From Syntrophaceae bacterium (lineage in GTDB: Bacteria; Desulfobacterota; Syntrophia; Syntrophales; Smithellaceae): a DNA stretch of 64,000 bases. Shown here piece after piece: positions 17,033 through 26,575 of this stretch. The stretch covers positions 1 to 64,000 of the forward strand of contig JAFGLS010000195.1 in NCBI GenBank assembly GCA_016927935.1, written 5' to 3'. The stretch's first letter is position 1, and every line of letters starts with the position of its first letter. The notes below the pieces were generated by a model. That model saw only the letters and a program-made list of their open reading frames with translations, had not been told where the DNA came from and did no database searches. Position numbers and translations under genes: made by a program.

Positions 17033-18096
17033 AGATTTTTATTCTGGTTATCTTGAAATAAATGTTGAGCTGCATTGAAAACATCATCCACAGAAATCAG
17101 GTTCATGCAACGGAAATCTGTCGGACATGTTTTTTTCAGGCAGGGACTGCAGGATACTTCCTTGCGGACAATAACCGATTTGCTTCCCATGGGCGATGTT
17201 GTAATCGGATTTGTGGAACCGAATATAGCAACAGTCGGAATGTTCAAGGCACAGGCGATATGCATTAATCCGGAGTCATTACTTATAAAAAGGTCACATT
17301 GGGAAATCAAGTAAATGGCTTCCCGCAAATCTGTTTTCCCTGCAAGATTAATCAGTTTAACGCGTGATAGGCTCTGGACTTCCACTGCTGTTTTTTCATC
17401 AGCCTTGCCTCCCAGAATGATGCCCTGAACGGAAAATCTTTCACCAAGCATGTCGGCAACCTTGGCAAATCTTTCCGGAAACCATTTTTTTGCCGCTCCG
17501 TAAGTGGCTCCAGGCGCGAAACCGATAATAGGCTTCTTATAGTCCCTTATAAATTTACGCAAAACATCCCCGGCGTCTGAAGAATTAATTTTTGTTTTCA
17601 GTTTCATTTGACGATTAAAAGAAACACACCCCAATGCCTTGACCATCTCCAGATAGTAATCAACCTGATGAATCTTTTGTAATTCCTTTGTTCGTTTCAC
17701 GCTATTGGTCAGAAGAAAACCACGAGCATCAGAATCATAACCGGCACGCAACGGTATTCCTGCGGCAACCGCAATTATCGCGGCTTCTATGGCGTTTTGT
17801 AAAAGTATCGCCAAGTCAAATTTTTCTTTTTTGAGACTGCGGGCAAGCCGAAAAATTCCCGCCGGGGTACCATATTTTTTTTCATAAATGATTATTTCAT
17901 TTACATCGGAGAAAAGCCTGTAGACCTCAGCGACCCATGGCTTTACCAGTATGGCAATATGAGATTTGGGAAAAGTTCTGCAAATGGACGCCACCGCCGG
18001 CAAGGTTAAAACGGCATCGCCAACCCAGTTGGTACCACGGATTAAAATTTTATTCACACCTTCCCGCGGTAATTTTTTTGTTTTTTCCAACTTCAA
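17029..18096 (-). CDS. waaF: Lipopolysaccharide heptosyltransferase II-like
   Basis: A 355-residue GT9 enzyme, expected to add the second heptose of the inner core. The N-terminal segment KILIRGTNWVGDAVLTLPAVASI is typical of WaaF. The donor-binding region is FISNDSGLMHIACALNIPTVAIFGSTNPITTSPMG, followed by CSPCLKKTCP. The first residues (MKLEKTKKLPREGVN) extend a little beyond the usual start. It follows lpxK by 11 nt and overlaps gmhB by 4 nt. Confidence 0.88.
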   Translation of the reverse strand: MKLEKTKKLPREGVNKILIRGTNWVGDAVLTLPAVASICRTFPKSHIAILVKPWVAEVYRLFSDVNEIIIYEKKYGTPAGIFRLARSLKKEKFDLAILLQNAIEAAIIAVAAGIPLRAGYDSDARGFLLTNSVKRTKELQKIHQVDYYLEMVKALGCVSFNRQMKLKTKINSSDAGDVLRKFIRDYKKPIIGFAPGATYGAAKKWFPERFAKVADMLGERFSVQGIILGGKADEKTAVEVQSLSRVKLINLAGKTDLREAIYLISQCDLFISNDSGLMHIACALNIPTVAIFGSTNPITTSPMGSKSVIVRKEVSCSPCLKKTCPTDFRCMNLISVDDVFNAAQHLFQDNQNKNL

Positions 18097-18107
18097 GCAA
18101 ATAATCC

Positions 18108-19229
18108 TTATTTTTTATGACGGGGTTTTATCTTGTCCATTATAAATTTTTCAAATAACCGCGCAGAAGGTTCTATTTCCATTTTAACACGCAAGATAGA
18201 AAGTAATTTTAGAAATCCCGAATTATCTTGGAGACGAACGGCATCCTTTCCCGTAGTCACCAAATAATCAGCTTCACTTTTTCTAAATACATCCATCAAT
18301 TTTTTAATTTCTTTTCCGCTATAGCGATGATGATCCGGGAAAACATCTAAAGAAAGTATTTTCGATCCGGAAGACATTACAGTTTTTTTAAATGAATCCG
18401 AATTGGCTATTCCACAAAACACGTTAACTTTTTTCCCTTTGAGTTTGGCAATCGGCTTGCGAACGCTCCCGTCGCCGCTGATAATATCCTCCGGTTTATG
18501 AATACTCTGGAAAACCGGAATATTTTTTTTTCTAATCAACTCCTCTACTTTCTCATCGGCACTTACCCCTTCATCCGCATGCGTGTACAAAACGGCGTCG
18601 GCACGCCTGAGTTCTCCTATAGGTTCCCTTAATTTTCCCCGGGGAAGAACGTGATAATTACCTCTGAATCCCTTGCTGTCCAACAACACCAAATTAACAT
18701 CTCTGAAAATTTGCCGATGCTGCATGGCATCATCACAAATCAGAACATCCGCACCGAACTTATCTATGGCGATCTGTCCTGTAATTTTTCTTTCGGGCCC
18801 GATAATTACAGGCACACCTTTAAGCGCATGGGCAATCAAAGAAGGCTCATCTCCTGCGATTTCACTATTGAGTAAAATCTTCTTTCCATCCGATACTATA
18901 TTGTAAGGAATTTTACTGCTGCCGCCATAACCGCGGCTGATAACCGCCGGATGGAAACCGTTTTTCTTCAGTATTTGAGCAAGCATTATTACACAGGGAG
19001 TCTTACCCGTGCCTCCAACAGAAATATTTCCGACGCTGATTACCGGACAGGAAAGCTTTATTTCTTTAAATATTTTGTGATTATAGAGCCAGTTACGAAA
19101 TTTTATAATAAAGAGATAAAAAAAAGACAGAATACCCGCAATGATTTTCACAGGAGTGAAGAAGCTTATTTTTCCGTCATCATCCCATATCCTTTGCCAA
19201 TTGATTATTTTTTTCATCATTTCCTTCAT
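18108..19229 (-). CDS. lpxK: Tetraacyldisaccharide 4'-kinase
   Basis: LpxK phosphorylates the 4' position of the lipid A disaccharide precursor at the inner membrane. The P-loop ISVGNISVGGTGKTPCVI, RGYGG, GDEPSLIA and DVLICDDAMQHRQIFRD are family landmarks, and a membrane-binding hydrophobic helix lies near the N-terminus (IIAGILSFFYLFIIK). At 373 residues it is of normal length or slightly longer. The start at 19229, or Met4/Met5, overlaps the end of msbA by 36-50 nt, an unusually long overlap that implies coupled translation. Confidence 0.93.
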   Translation of the reverse strand: MKEMMKKIINWQRIWDDDGKISFFTPVKIIAGILSFFYLFIIKFRNWLYNHKIFKEIKLSCPVISVGNISVGGTGKTPCVIMLAQILKKNGFHPAVISRGYGGSSKIPYNIVSDGKKILLNSEIAGDEPSLIAHALKGVPVIIGPERKITGQIAIDKFGADVLICDDAMQHRQIFRDVNLVLLDSKGFRGNYHVLPRGKLREPIGELRRADAVLYTHADEGVSADEKVEELIRKKNIPVFQSIHKPEDIISGDGSVRKPIAKLKGKKVNVFCGIANSDSFKKTVMSSGSKILSLDVFPDHHRYSGKEIKKLMDVFRKSEADYLVTTGKDAVRLQDNSGFLKLLSILRVKMEIEPSARLFEKFIMDKIKPRHKK

Positions 19230-20943
19230 CCTTAAACTGCAAATTATATAGACGGAAATATTCGCCTTGCTTTTGCATCAACATTTCATGATTGCCTTGC
19301 TCAACGATTTCTCCATTGACTAAAACAATGATTCTATCGGCATTCCGAACTGTGGAAAGCCGATGCGCTATAACCAGAGTAGTGCGGCCTTTCATCAGAT
19401 TATCCAGCGCCTCCTGCACTTCCAGTTCCGCTTCTGTATCCAAAGATGAAGTTGCCTCGTCAAGAATTAAAATAGGAGCGTTTTTCAATATAGCCCGGGC
19501 GATACAAAGACGCTGTTTTTCACCGCCGGAAATTTTAGTGCCCAATTCTCCAATATTTGTGTCATACCCCTTGGGCATTTTCATGATGAATTCATGGGCA
19601 TTAGCGGCTTTGGCCGCCTGAATAATATCATCCTCGCTTTTTTCAAAACTGCCATAAGCTATATTATTTCTTACTGTATCATTAAAAAGAATTGTCTGCT
19701 GAGTGACTATGGCAATCTGCCTGCGCAGTGATTGCAGAGACACATCCCTTATGTCATGACCATCAATTAGAATACGGCCTTCACTGACATCATAGAATCT
19801 TGGTATCAGATTAACGAGCGATGTCTTTCCTCCTCCGCTCATACCAACAAAAGCGATAACTTCTCCTGCTTTTACGGAAAGTTGTATCTTTTTCAACACA
19901 GGCAGTTTTTCATAGCAGAAGGTAACATTCTCAATATTTATGCCTTTATTGACAGGAGAAAGTTCCAATGCGCCGGGTTTATTTTTAATATCGGGAGCGA
20001 GATCGATGATGCTGAAAACTCTCTCCGCACTGGCAATCCCCTGATTAATTGTATTATTGACTTGTGTAAGCCTTTTAATCGGTTCATAAAGCATCAACAC
20101 TGCTGTAAGGAAAGAAAAAAACGTACCGGGAGTGGATTTCCCCTCTAAAACATTGTAGCCGCCGTAAAAAATCACGGCAGCGATTCCCACGCCGCCTAAG
20201 AATTCCATCAATGGGTGAGAAAGGGCTTTAACAGTAACTGCCTTCATGTTTAGTTTAAAGAAGCGTTCATTTTCACCCGCAAACCTTTTGTTTTCATATT
20301 TTTCCATTCCAAAGGCTTTGACGATGCGGGTTCCGGAAATTGTTTCCTGCAAAAGAGAACTAAGATTAGCCATTGTTACCTGTGTTGAAGTGGTTACCTT
20401 GCGTATCTTCTTTCCGAATTCGGAAATAGGGTAAATTGTAAGAGGGAAAATAATCATGGCAATAAGGGCCAGTTTCCAATCCGTGTAAAAAATTACACAG
20501 ATTAAAGAAAAAATCGTGAAAGAATCCTTGATCATACTGGTCACGACGTCTGATACTGAGTTTTGAAGATAGGCAACATCATTGGTAATCCGCGACATGA
20601 GCAGGCCTGTCGGGTGCTGGGCAAAAAAAGACAAGGATTGTTTCTGAATTTGCTCGTAGAGTTTATTGCGCAGATCAGTAACGATACGCAATCCTATAAA
20701 GTTCATTAAGACAGACTGAATGTAGGTGCACACGCCTTTGACTAAAAAAATCATCACGACAACAATGGGAAGCCATTTCAGCGCGGTGGGATTCTTTGCC
20801 AGGAAAATATCATCCAGCACCGGTTTAACCAATAAAGCCTGGGATGAGGTTAACGCTCCGGCTATTACCATGCAGACTACGGAAAAGAAAAAACGCGTAA
20901 CGTAAGGGCGACCAAGACCAAGGAGACGTTTAAATGTATTCAT
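19180..20943 (-). CDS. msbA: Lipid A export ABC transporter, ATP-binding/permease
   Basis: A 587-residue half-transporter with six membrane helices (about 1-310) and a nucleotide-binding domain, flipping lipid A-core across the inner membrane as a homodimer. Walker A is GMSGGGKTSLVN, the signature KISGGEKQRLCIARAIL, Walker B ILILDEATSSLD. It sits between lpxB and lpxK, which strongly supports MsbA rather than a drug exporter. Its 3' end overlaps the lpxK start region. Confidence 0.93.
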   Translation of the reverse strand: MNTFKRLLGLGRPYVTRFFFSVVCMVIAGALTSSQALLVKPVLDDIFLAKNPTALKWLPIVVVMIFLVKGVCTYIQSVLMNFIGLRIVTDLRNKLYEQIQKQSLSFFAQHPTGLLMSRITNDVAYLQNSVSDVVTSMIKDSFTIFSLICVIFYTDWKLALIAMIIFPLTIYPISEFGKKIRKVTTSTQVTMANLSSLLQETISGTRIVKAFGMEKYENKRFAGENERFFKLNMKAVTVKALSHPLMEFLGGVGIAAVIFYGGYNVLEGKSTPGTFFSFLTAVLMLYEPIKRLTQVNNTINQGIASAERVFSIIDLAPDIKNKPGALELSPVNKGINIENVTFCYEKLPVLKKIQLSVKAGEVIAFVGMSGGGKTSLVNLIPRFYDVSEGRILIDGHDIRDVSLQSLRRQIAIVTQQTILFNDTVRNNIAYGSFEKSEDDIIQAAKAANAHEFIMKMPKGYDTNIGELGTKISGGEKQRLCIARAILKNAPILILDEATSSLDTEAELEVQEALDNLMKGRTTLVIAHRLSTVRNADRIIVLVNGEIVEQGNHEMLMQKQGEYFRLYNLQFKDEGNDEKNNQLAKDMG

Positions 20944-20959
20944 ATTTTTTTTGTTTCCT

Positions 20960-22105
20960 TTATAACATATCCAATGCCATTTGAGCAGTTCTTACCGCTG
21001 CTCCGGGCTCACCCAGCATGGTTTGGATAGCCTTTAACTCTTTTATCATTTCCTGTCTTCTTTCTCCATTTTTTAAAATAGACAGTGTTTCTTCGGCAAT
21101 ACCTACGCCACTGGCATCACTTTGAATAAGTTCCGGAACAATCATTTTCCCGGCAATGATGTTGACCAAACCAATGTGTTGCTGCCTGATGATCATCCTG
21201 CCGATCAGCGCTGAAAAAGGGGACACCTTATATACGATAATCATGGGTACACCCAACAATCCGGTTTCCAGCGTTGCCGTTCCTGATGTAACAATTGCCA
21301 GATCACAGCAGGCGATGACATCATAGGTCTGCCCGGAAACAATTTCTACATTTAACCCGAAAGAATCAATGATCTCTTTGACGTTTTTTTCTTCCATAGT
21401 ATCCGCCAAGGGGAGAATGCATTGTACATCAGAAATTTTTGGGGAAATGATTTGAATGGCACGCAACATCTCCGGCAACAGTCTGGATATTTCCGCGGTC
21501 CGGCTGCCGGGAACAAGCCCGATGGTCGTTTTATTTTCAGACAAACCAAAATGAATTCTTGCCTGCGATTGAGTAAAAGCAGTTTTGACCATATCTCTCA
21601 GGGGATGGCCGACATAGTTGACGGTAAACCCGTGCGCAGCGTAAAAATCCACTTCAAAAGGCAAAATAACGGCCATTTTGCTGACAAGCTTTTTTATTTT
21701 TTCGACTCTTCCGCTACGCCACGCCCAGACCTGAGGGCTTATGTAATACAAAATCTTTATACCTCTTTTACCGGCGGCTTTGGCTATCGACAAATTAAAA
21801 TCAGGATAGTCAATCAAAATGACCAGATCAGGCTGGCGCTCATCCAATGACTTTTTCATCATGGCCATAATTTTTAATATATTTCTTAATTTAGAAACAA
21901 CCTCAGTCAGACCGACGACTGCCATTTCTGAAGCATCTGCCAGAACTTCCACTCCTTCTTCACGCAGTTTTTTTCCGCCGATGCCGTAAAAAATCAGATC
22001 CGAATTGATTTTTAACATCTCCCGGACAAGATTTGCTCCATGCAAATCGCCGGATGCTTCACCGGCAATAATCATTACGGTTTTATTTTTATTTTCAGTT
22101 TTCAT
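20960..22105 (-). CDS. lpxB: Lipid-A-disaccharide synthase
   Basis: A 381-residue GT19 enzyme that joins UDP-2,3-diacyl-sugar and lipid X to make the lipid A disaccharide at the membrane surface. Landmarks are IIAGEASGDLHGANLVR, FYGIGGKKLREEGVE, PQVWAWRSGRVEKIKK, LGLVPGSRTAEI-type sequence and the C-terminal VTSGTATLETGLLGVPMIIVYK. No LpxH or LpxI that would make lipid X is in the window. It lies 15 nt after gnnB and 16 nt before msbA. Confidence 0.95.
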   Translation of the reverse strand: MKTENKNKTVMIIAGEASGDLHGANLVREMLKINSDLIFYGIGGKKLREEGVEVLADASEMAVVGLTEVVSKLRNILKIMAMMKKSLDERQPDLVILIDYPDFNLSIAKAAGKRGIKILYYISPQVWAWRSGRVEKIKKLVSKMAVILPFEVDFYAAHGFTVNYVGHPLRDMVKTAFTQSQARIHFGLSENKTTIGLVPGSRTAEISRLLPEMLRAIQIISPKISDVQCILPLADTMEEKNVKEIIDSFGLNVEIVSGQTYDVIACCDLAIVTSGTATLETGLLGVPMIIVYKVSPFSALIGRMIIRQQHIGLVNIIAGKMIVPELIQSDASGVGIAEETLSILKNGERRQEMIKELKAIQTMLGEPGAAVRTAQMALDML

Positions 22106-22120
22106 CGCCCGGATTTGTTT

Positions 22121-23215
22121 TTAAAAGACACTATTAATAACGTCGGCAATAAGCCTTATTTCTTCCAGTTTTAACTCCGGAAACATTGGCAGAGAAAGGA
22201 CTTCCCGAGAACACTTTTCGCTTTGCGGAAGTTTGTCTGAATAATTATATAACTTCAGAAAAACCTCCTGCTGGTGAAGGGGAACGGGATAATAAACGGC
22301 GGATGATATGTCTTTCTTTTGAAGTGCGTCAGCCAGAAAATCGCGATTTTTCGCTCGAATGGTAAATTGATGGTAAACATGTTCACAACCGGATGCTCCC
22401 ACCGGTAATATTGTATTTTTACTTTTGATTGCGTCACAATACGCCGCCGCGTTAAGACGACGCGCTTTGTTGAACTGATCTATCTTTTTCAGTTTAACGC
22501 GAATTATGGCAGCCTGAATTTCATCAAGGCGGCTGTTGTGACCGACCTGATGATGGTGGTAGCGTTTGGAACTGCCATGATTGCGCAACATTTTTACCTG
22601 TTCTGCAGTCTCTTTGTTTTTTGTGATAACCATGCCCCCGTCGCCATAGCCCGCCAGATTCTTGCTGGGGAAAAAACTAAAACACCCAATATCGCCAATA
22701 GATCCTACCTTCTTGCCTTTATATTTGGCGCCGAAAGCCTGCGCGCAATCTTCAATAACCTTGAGATTATGCTTTTTAGCTGTTTCCATAATGGGATCCA
22801 TATCAGCGGGATGACCAAACAGATGAACCGGAATAATTGCCTTCGTTCTAGAGGTTATTTTACCGGCTATCTGACTGGTGTCAATATTGTAAGTATCGGA
22901 GCAAATATCCACAAAAACAGGCTTTGCTTTTAAAAGCGCAATTACTTCCGCGGTAGCAATAAAAGTAAAAGGAGTCGTAATCACCTCGTCTCCTTCTTTG
23001 ATATCGCAGGCACGCAAAGCCAAAAGCAACGCGTCCGTGCCATTGGCAACACCCACAGCATAAGACAGATCGTGATAAGCGGCAATTTCTCCTTCCAGTG
23101 CGTTGACGTTGGGACCCAAAATAAAACGTGTTTCTTCCAAAACATTACTTATTGCAGCGTCAATCTCCTCTTTCAGATCTTGATACTGCCTTTTTAAATC
23201 AACCATGGGAATCAT
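22121..23215 (-). CDS. gnnB: DegT/DnrJ/EryC1 aminotransferase, probable GnnB
   Basis: A 364-residue PLP-dependent sugar aminotransferase. The Schiff-base lysine is in GCFSFFPSKNLAGYGDGG, with VIEDCAQAFGAKYKGKKVG and RNHGSSKRYHHHQVGHNSRLDEIQAA as family motifs. It overlaps the oxidoreductase gene by 4 nt, and both lie between lpxA and lpxB. In Acidithiobacillus ferrooxidans the analogous pair GnnA/GnnB converts UDP-GlcNAc to its 3-amino derivative, so LpxA adds an amide-linked chain. The family fold is certain; the GnnB role is inferred from location. An O-antigen amino-sugar role is the alternative. Confidence 0.82.
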   Translation of the reverse strand: MIPMVDLKRQYQDLKEEIDAAISNVLEETRFILGPNVNALEGEIAAYHDLSYAVGVANGTDALLLALRACDIKEGDEVITTPFTFIATAEVIALLKAKPVFVDICSDTYNIDTSQIAGKITSRTKAIIPVHLFGHPADMDPIMETAKKHNLKVIEDCAQAFGAKYKGKKVGSIGDIGCFSFFPSKNLAGYGDGGMVITKNKETAEQVKMLRNHGSSKRYHHHQVGHNSRLDEIQAAIIRVKLKKIDQFNKARRLNAAAYCDAIKSKNTILPVGASGCEHVYHQFTIRAKNRDFLADALQKKDISSAVYYPVPLHQQEVFLKLYNYSDKLPQSEKCSREVLSLPMFPELKLEEIRLIADVINSVF

Positions 23216-24165
23216 TTCAACATATCCTCGGCTATTTTTATTTTTCTTAATATTTCAACGGCCAATGCCAGAGATTTTCGCGCTTCCTCACCGGAAACAA
23301 CCGGTTTAGAACGACTAAAGACGGCATTGACAAAGGAACTAATTTCTTCTTCCAGTGGATCGTGAATGCCCACCTCTAGATTATTTTGCATTATCTGCAA
23401 CTGCCCGGCTTCGTTTCTTCCCTTGACCAGGGAAATAACTTCCCGCTTCTGACAATCAACCGAATGATATCCCTCAGGACTGAAAAAACGTATTTTTTGC
23501 ATCGTCTTGGCACTGATGCGGCTGGCTGTGATATTGGCTGTACAGCCGCAGGCAAAAGAAATCCTCGCGTTGGCAATATCAATTTTATCGCAAAGGACCG
23601 GCACACCCACGGCATCCACTGCGATAACAGGAGAGTTGACAAATTTTACAATTATATCCAGATCGTGAATCATCAAATCCAGAATTACATCAACATCAGT
23701 GCCGCGTTCAAAGAACGGATGTAATCTGTGTGATTCAATAAACAGAGGTTTTTGGATAACTTTTTCCAAAGCCATGATGGCTGGATTGAATCTTTCGACA
23801 AAGCCGACTTGCAGAACAAGTTTCTTTTTTTCAGCAATTTTAATTAATTCATCGGCTTCCTTCAATGTCAGACAAATTGGCTTTTCTATAAGGACATCCA
23901 CGCCTGCCTGTAGAAATTCTTTGGCGATTTTGTAATGATCGCTCGTCGGGACGGCAATGCTCACCGCGTCAACTTTGCCGATCATGCCGCAACAATCCGC
24001 AAAGGCGGAGCATTTATAAGTTTCCGCTGCTTTCTGCGCACGATCCGGGAAGTTATCCGCTACGGCAACAATTTCGCAAGATTCTAATTTTTGATATTTC
24101 TGCAAATGATAGTTGCCTAAATGGCCGATTCCGACAACACCAACTTTTATTTTCTTTTTTTTCAT
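23212..24165 (-). CDS. gnnA: Gfo/Idh/MocA oxidoreductase, probable GnnA
   Basis: A 317-residue NAD(P)-dependent sugar oxidoreductase. The Rossmann motif is KVGVVGIGHLGNYHLQKY, the substrate-site lysine lies in DVLIEKPICLTLKEADEL, and LDLMIHDLDIIV carries the catalytic-type histidine. Between lpxA and gnnB it fits GnnA, which oxidises the 3-OH of UDP-GlcNAc before transamination. Some related bacteria have this dehydrogenase in the lpx cluster; here the aminotransferase is present too, so the two-step route looks complete. Confidence 0.82.
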   Translation of the reverse strand: MKKKKIKVGVVGIGHLGNYHLQKYQKLESCEIVAVADNFPDRAQKAAETYKCSAFADCCGMIGKVDAVSIAVPTSDHYKIAKEFLQAGVDVLIEKPICLTLKEADELIKIAEKKKLVLQVGFVERFNPAIMALEKVIQKPLFIESHRLHPFFERGTDVDVILDLMIHDLDIIVKFVNSPVIAVDAVGVPVLCDKIDIANARISFACGCTANITASRISAKTMQKIRFFSPEGYHSVDCQKREVISLVKGRNEAGQLQIMQNNLEVGIHDPLEEEISSFVNAVFSRSKPVVSGEEARKSLALAVEILRKIKIAEDMLK

Positions 24166-24175
24166 TTCCTGCGGA

Positions 24176-24949
24176 TTAGCGGCAAAAGCCCCTTTCTGAT
24201 TCCTTGATAAATTTTATAAAATGTTTCGTTTCCGGCAGATCTTCCACGTCTGATTCCGCTCTTTTTAACGCGTCCTTCAAGCGCAACTTGGAACGAAAAA
24301 TAATGCGGTAGGCTTCGCTAAGCGCTTTAATGGTCTTTTCGGGAAAATTCTTTCTTTTCAAACCGATCAAATTCAAACCGAAAAGTTTGGCATGGTTTCC
24401 CTGAGCAATGGTATAGGGAGGAACATCCTTGACCGCAGCGGAGCATCCTCCAATCATGCAGTGCGTACCAACACGGCAGAACTGATGCACTCCTGTTAAA
24501 CCGCTGATGTTTGCATAATCCTCAACAAGAACATGGCCGGCCAATGTCGCCGCATTGGCCATGATAACATTGCTGCCCAGTTGACAATTATGGGCAACAT
24601 GGGCATACGCCATAATCAGGTTGTGATCTCCCATAATAGTCGTGCCAATGTCTGCTGTTGTCGAGCGATGAATCGTCACAAATTCCCTGATAACGTTGAA
24701 ATTGCCGATAATCACCCGGGTCTTTTCTCCTTTATATTTCAAGTCCTGAGGAGGAGCGCCAATTGAACAAAACTGAAAGATATGGCAGTTTTCCCCAATT
24801 TGAGTAAAATCATCAATTACCGTATGCGGACCGATAACAGTGTTTTTTCCTATTTTAACATCAGAACCAATTACTGCATACGGACCGATTTCCACGCCTT
24901 CTTCCAATTTCACATCGGAAGAAATAATAGCCGTAGGATGAATTTTCAT
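24176..24949 (-). CDS. lpxA: Acyl-ACP-UDP-N-acetylglucosamine O-acyltransferase (LpxA)
   Basis: A 257-residue left-handed beta-helix trimer that transfers a 3-hydroxyacyl chain to the 3 position of UDP-GlcNAc, or of its 3-amino analogue. Hexapeptide repeats span about residues 5-190. The catalytic histidine is in [48 protein letters not shown] and the C-terminal helical domain match LpxA. Its start lies immediately after the lpxD stop; no fabZ separates them, unlike many lpx operons. Confidence 0.95.
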   Translation of the reverse strand: MKIHPTAIISSDVKLEEGVEIGPYAVIGSDVKIGKNTVIGPHTVIDDFTQIGENCHIFQFCSIGAPPQDLKYKGEKTRVIIGNFNVIREFVTIHRSTTADIGTTIMGDHNLIMAYAHVAHNCQLGSNVIMANAATLAGHVLVEDYANISGLTGVHQFCRVGTHCMIGGCSAAVKDVPPYTIAQGNHAKLFGLNLIGLKRKNFPEKTIKALSEAYRIIFRSKLRLKDALKRAESDVEDLPETKHFIKFIKESERGFCR

Positions 24950-25990
24950 TTATTTAACCTTCTTCTGGAATTTTTTTTCAAGACTATCAACTTTTTTTAC
25001 AAGATCCCTAAATGTGGCTCTTATCTCGGGAAGTTTTGACCGGCAGGCTTCAAACTGCAGCCATTCTTTATAAGGCAGCTGCGGATTTCCGCCGACAATT
25101 TCACCGGGTTTGATATCTCTATGAATCCCTGAACCAGCGGCAATCATTACGTTGTCGCCGATACTGATATGACCGACCATACCGGCCTGTCCGCCGACCA
25201 ATACGCTTTTCCCCAGTTTAGTGCTTCCGGAAATGCCGACTTGGGCAGTGATAACCGAATTTTCTCCAATAACAACATTATGGGCAATTTGAACCAGATT
25301 ATCAATTTTTACATTGCGCTGAATCCAAGTTTTTCCCAGCGTAGCCCTGTCAATAGTCGTATTGGCGCCGATTTCCACATCATTATCAATCTGTACAAAA
25401 CCAACCTGGGGAATTTTTATATTTTGCCTGCCGGGAGAAGCAAAACCAAACCCGTCTGCACCGATTATAACTCCGGAATGCAAAATTACCCTATTGCCAA
25501 TAACGCATGAGTGATGGACGGTGACATTGGCATATATTATTGAATTTTCTCCTATGGAGACGTTTTTACCGATGAAAACACCGGGATAAACAACAGTTCC
25601 TTTGCCGATCTTTACTCCTTTGGAGATAAAAGCACGGGGAAAAATTGTGGCTTTGGAAGATACTTCCACACCATCTTCAATATAAGCATCAGAACTTATA
25701 CCGCTGCGGCCATGGTCTGCAGGATAAAAAAGATCCAGTAATTTCACCAATGCGACGTAAGGCTCAGAAACTACAATTAGGTTTTTCCCTTCTGCCGTTG
25801 TCTGCGGAGAAACAAGAATTGCCGATGCTTTTGTTGTTTTCAGATTTTTCAAATATTTCTTATTGGCAATAAAGGTAAGATCACCTTTATCTGCCTCTTC
25901 AATGGATCGTATATTGCTGATAATAATATCTTCCGACCCAATGATGGTGCCGCCAATAAACGCGGCTATCTCCATAAGCGTCATTTTCAT
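24950..25990 (-). CDS. lpxD: UDP-3-O-(3-hydroxyacyl)glucosamine N-acyltransferase
   Basis: A 346-residue acyltransferase adding the N-linked 3-hydroxyacyl chain in lipid A synthesis. The N-terminal uridine-binding domain ([24 protein letters not shown]) is followed by the left-handed beta-helix with the catalytic histidine in [27 protein letters not shown]. The C-terminal helix is [16 protein letters not shown]. It sits 18 nt after skp and abuts lpxA. Confidence 0.96.
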   Translation of the reverse strand: MKMTLMEIAAFIGGTIIGSEDIIISNIRSIEEADKGDLTFIANKKYLKNLKTTKASAILVSPQTTAEGKNLIVVSEPYVALVKLLDLFYPADHGRSGISSDAYIEDGVEVSSKATIFPRAFISKGVKIGKGTVVYPGVFIGKNVSIGENSIIYANVTVHHSCVIGNRVILHSGVIIGADGFGFASPGRQNIKIPQVGFVQIDNDVEIGANTTIDRATLGKTWIQRNVKIDNLVQIAHNVVIGENSVITAQVGISGSTKLGKSVLVGGQAGMVGHISIGDNVMIAAGSGIHRDIKPGEIVGGNPQLPYKEWLQFEACRSKLPEIRATFRDLVKKVDSLEKKFQKKVK

Positions 25991-26008
25991 TTAGCCAATG
26001 TCTTCCTG

Positions 26009-26527
26009 TTATTTAATTTTATTGAATTCTTCGGTAACTTTCTTACTGAAGTCACTTTCCTTAGCATAATAAGGAATGGGCATGGTTGCCAAATCGATAA
26101 CCAGAGTATATTTTTCCTTTTCGGCAATGGAACGGACAACTTTAATTATTCCGGGCATCAGTTTCTGAGTCATTTCTTGATCCCGTTTTTTAAGCTCGTC
26201 ATTTGTGTCATTAACCAGTAGTTGATAGTCTCTCATTTTCTTTTGATAAGCTGCTTCCTTTTCATTTCGCGAACTCTGGGTCATAATTGAACTTTGTTTT
26301 TCCAGCTCTTCCTTCATTTTCTTCAGCTCTTTTTCTGCCGCCTTAATTTTCTGAGTTTCCTTTTCATAAAACTTCTTGAAATCTTCAGCAGCCTTTTTCC
26401 CAGCATTAGATTCCTGCATAATTTCCTGCAAGTTGATAAAGCCAATTTTATCAACAGCCAAAGCACTTATGCTCCATAGAAAAATAAATAATGTAATTAT
26501 TGTCATCAGGTAAATATTTCTTTTCAT
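26009..26527 (-). CDS. skp: Periplasmic chaperone Skp/OmpH family
   Basis: A 172-residue protein with a Sec signal peptide (LMTIITLFIFLWSISALA, cleaved before VDKIGFINLQEIMQES) and a long Lys/Glu coiled-coil hairpin (about 50-125), typical of the jellyfish-shaped trimer Skp. It shields unfolded outer-membrane proteins in the periplasm on their way to BamA. It lies between bamA and lpxD, the usual place. Confidence 0.92.
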   Translation of the reverse strand: MKRNIYLMTIITLFIFLWSISALAVDKIGFINLQEIMQESNAGKKAAEDFKKFYEKETQKIKAAEKELKKMKEELEKQSSIMTQSSRNEKEAAYQKKMRDYQLLVNDTNDELKKRDQEMTQKLMPGIIKVVRSIAEKEKYTLVIDLATMPIPYYAKESDFSKKVTEEFNKIK

Positions 26528-26575
26528 TTAAAGTCTCCTCTCTTAATTTATGTCAAAAATTTTTCCCAATTATAT

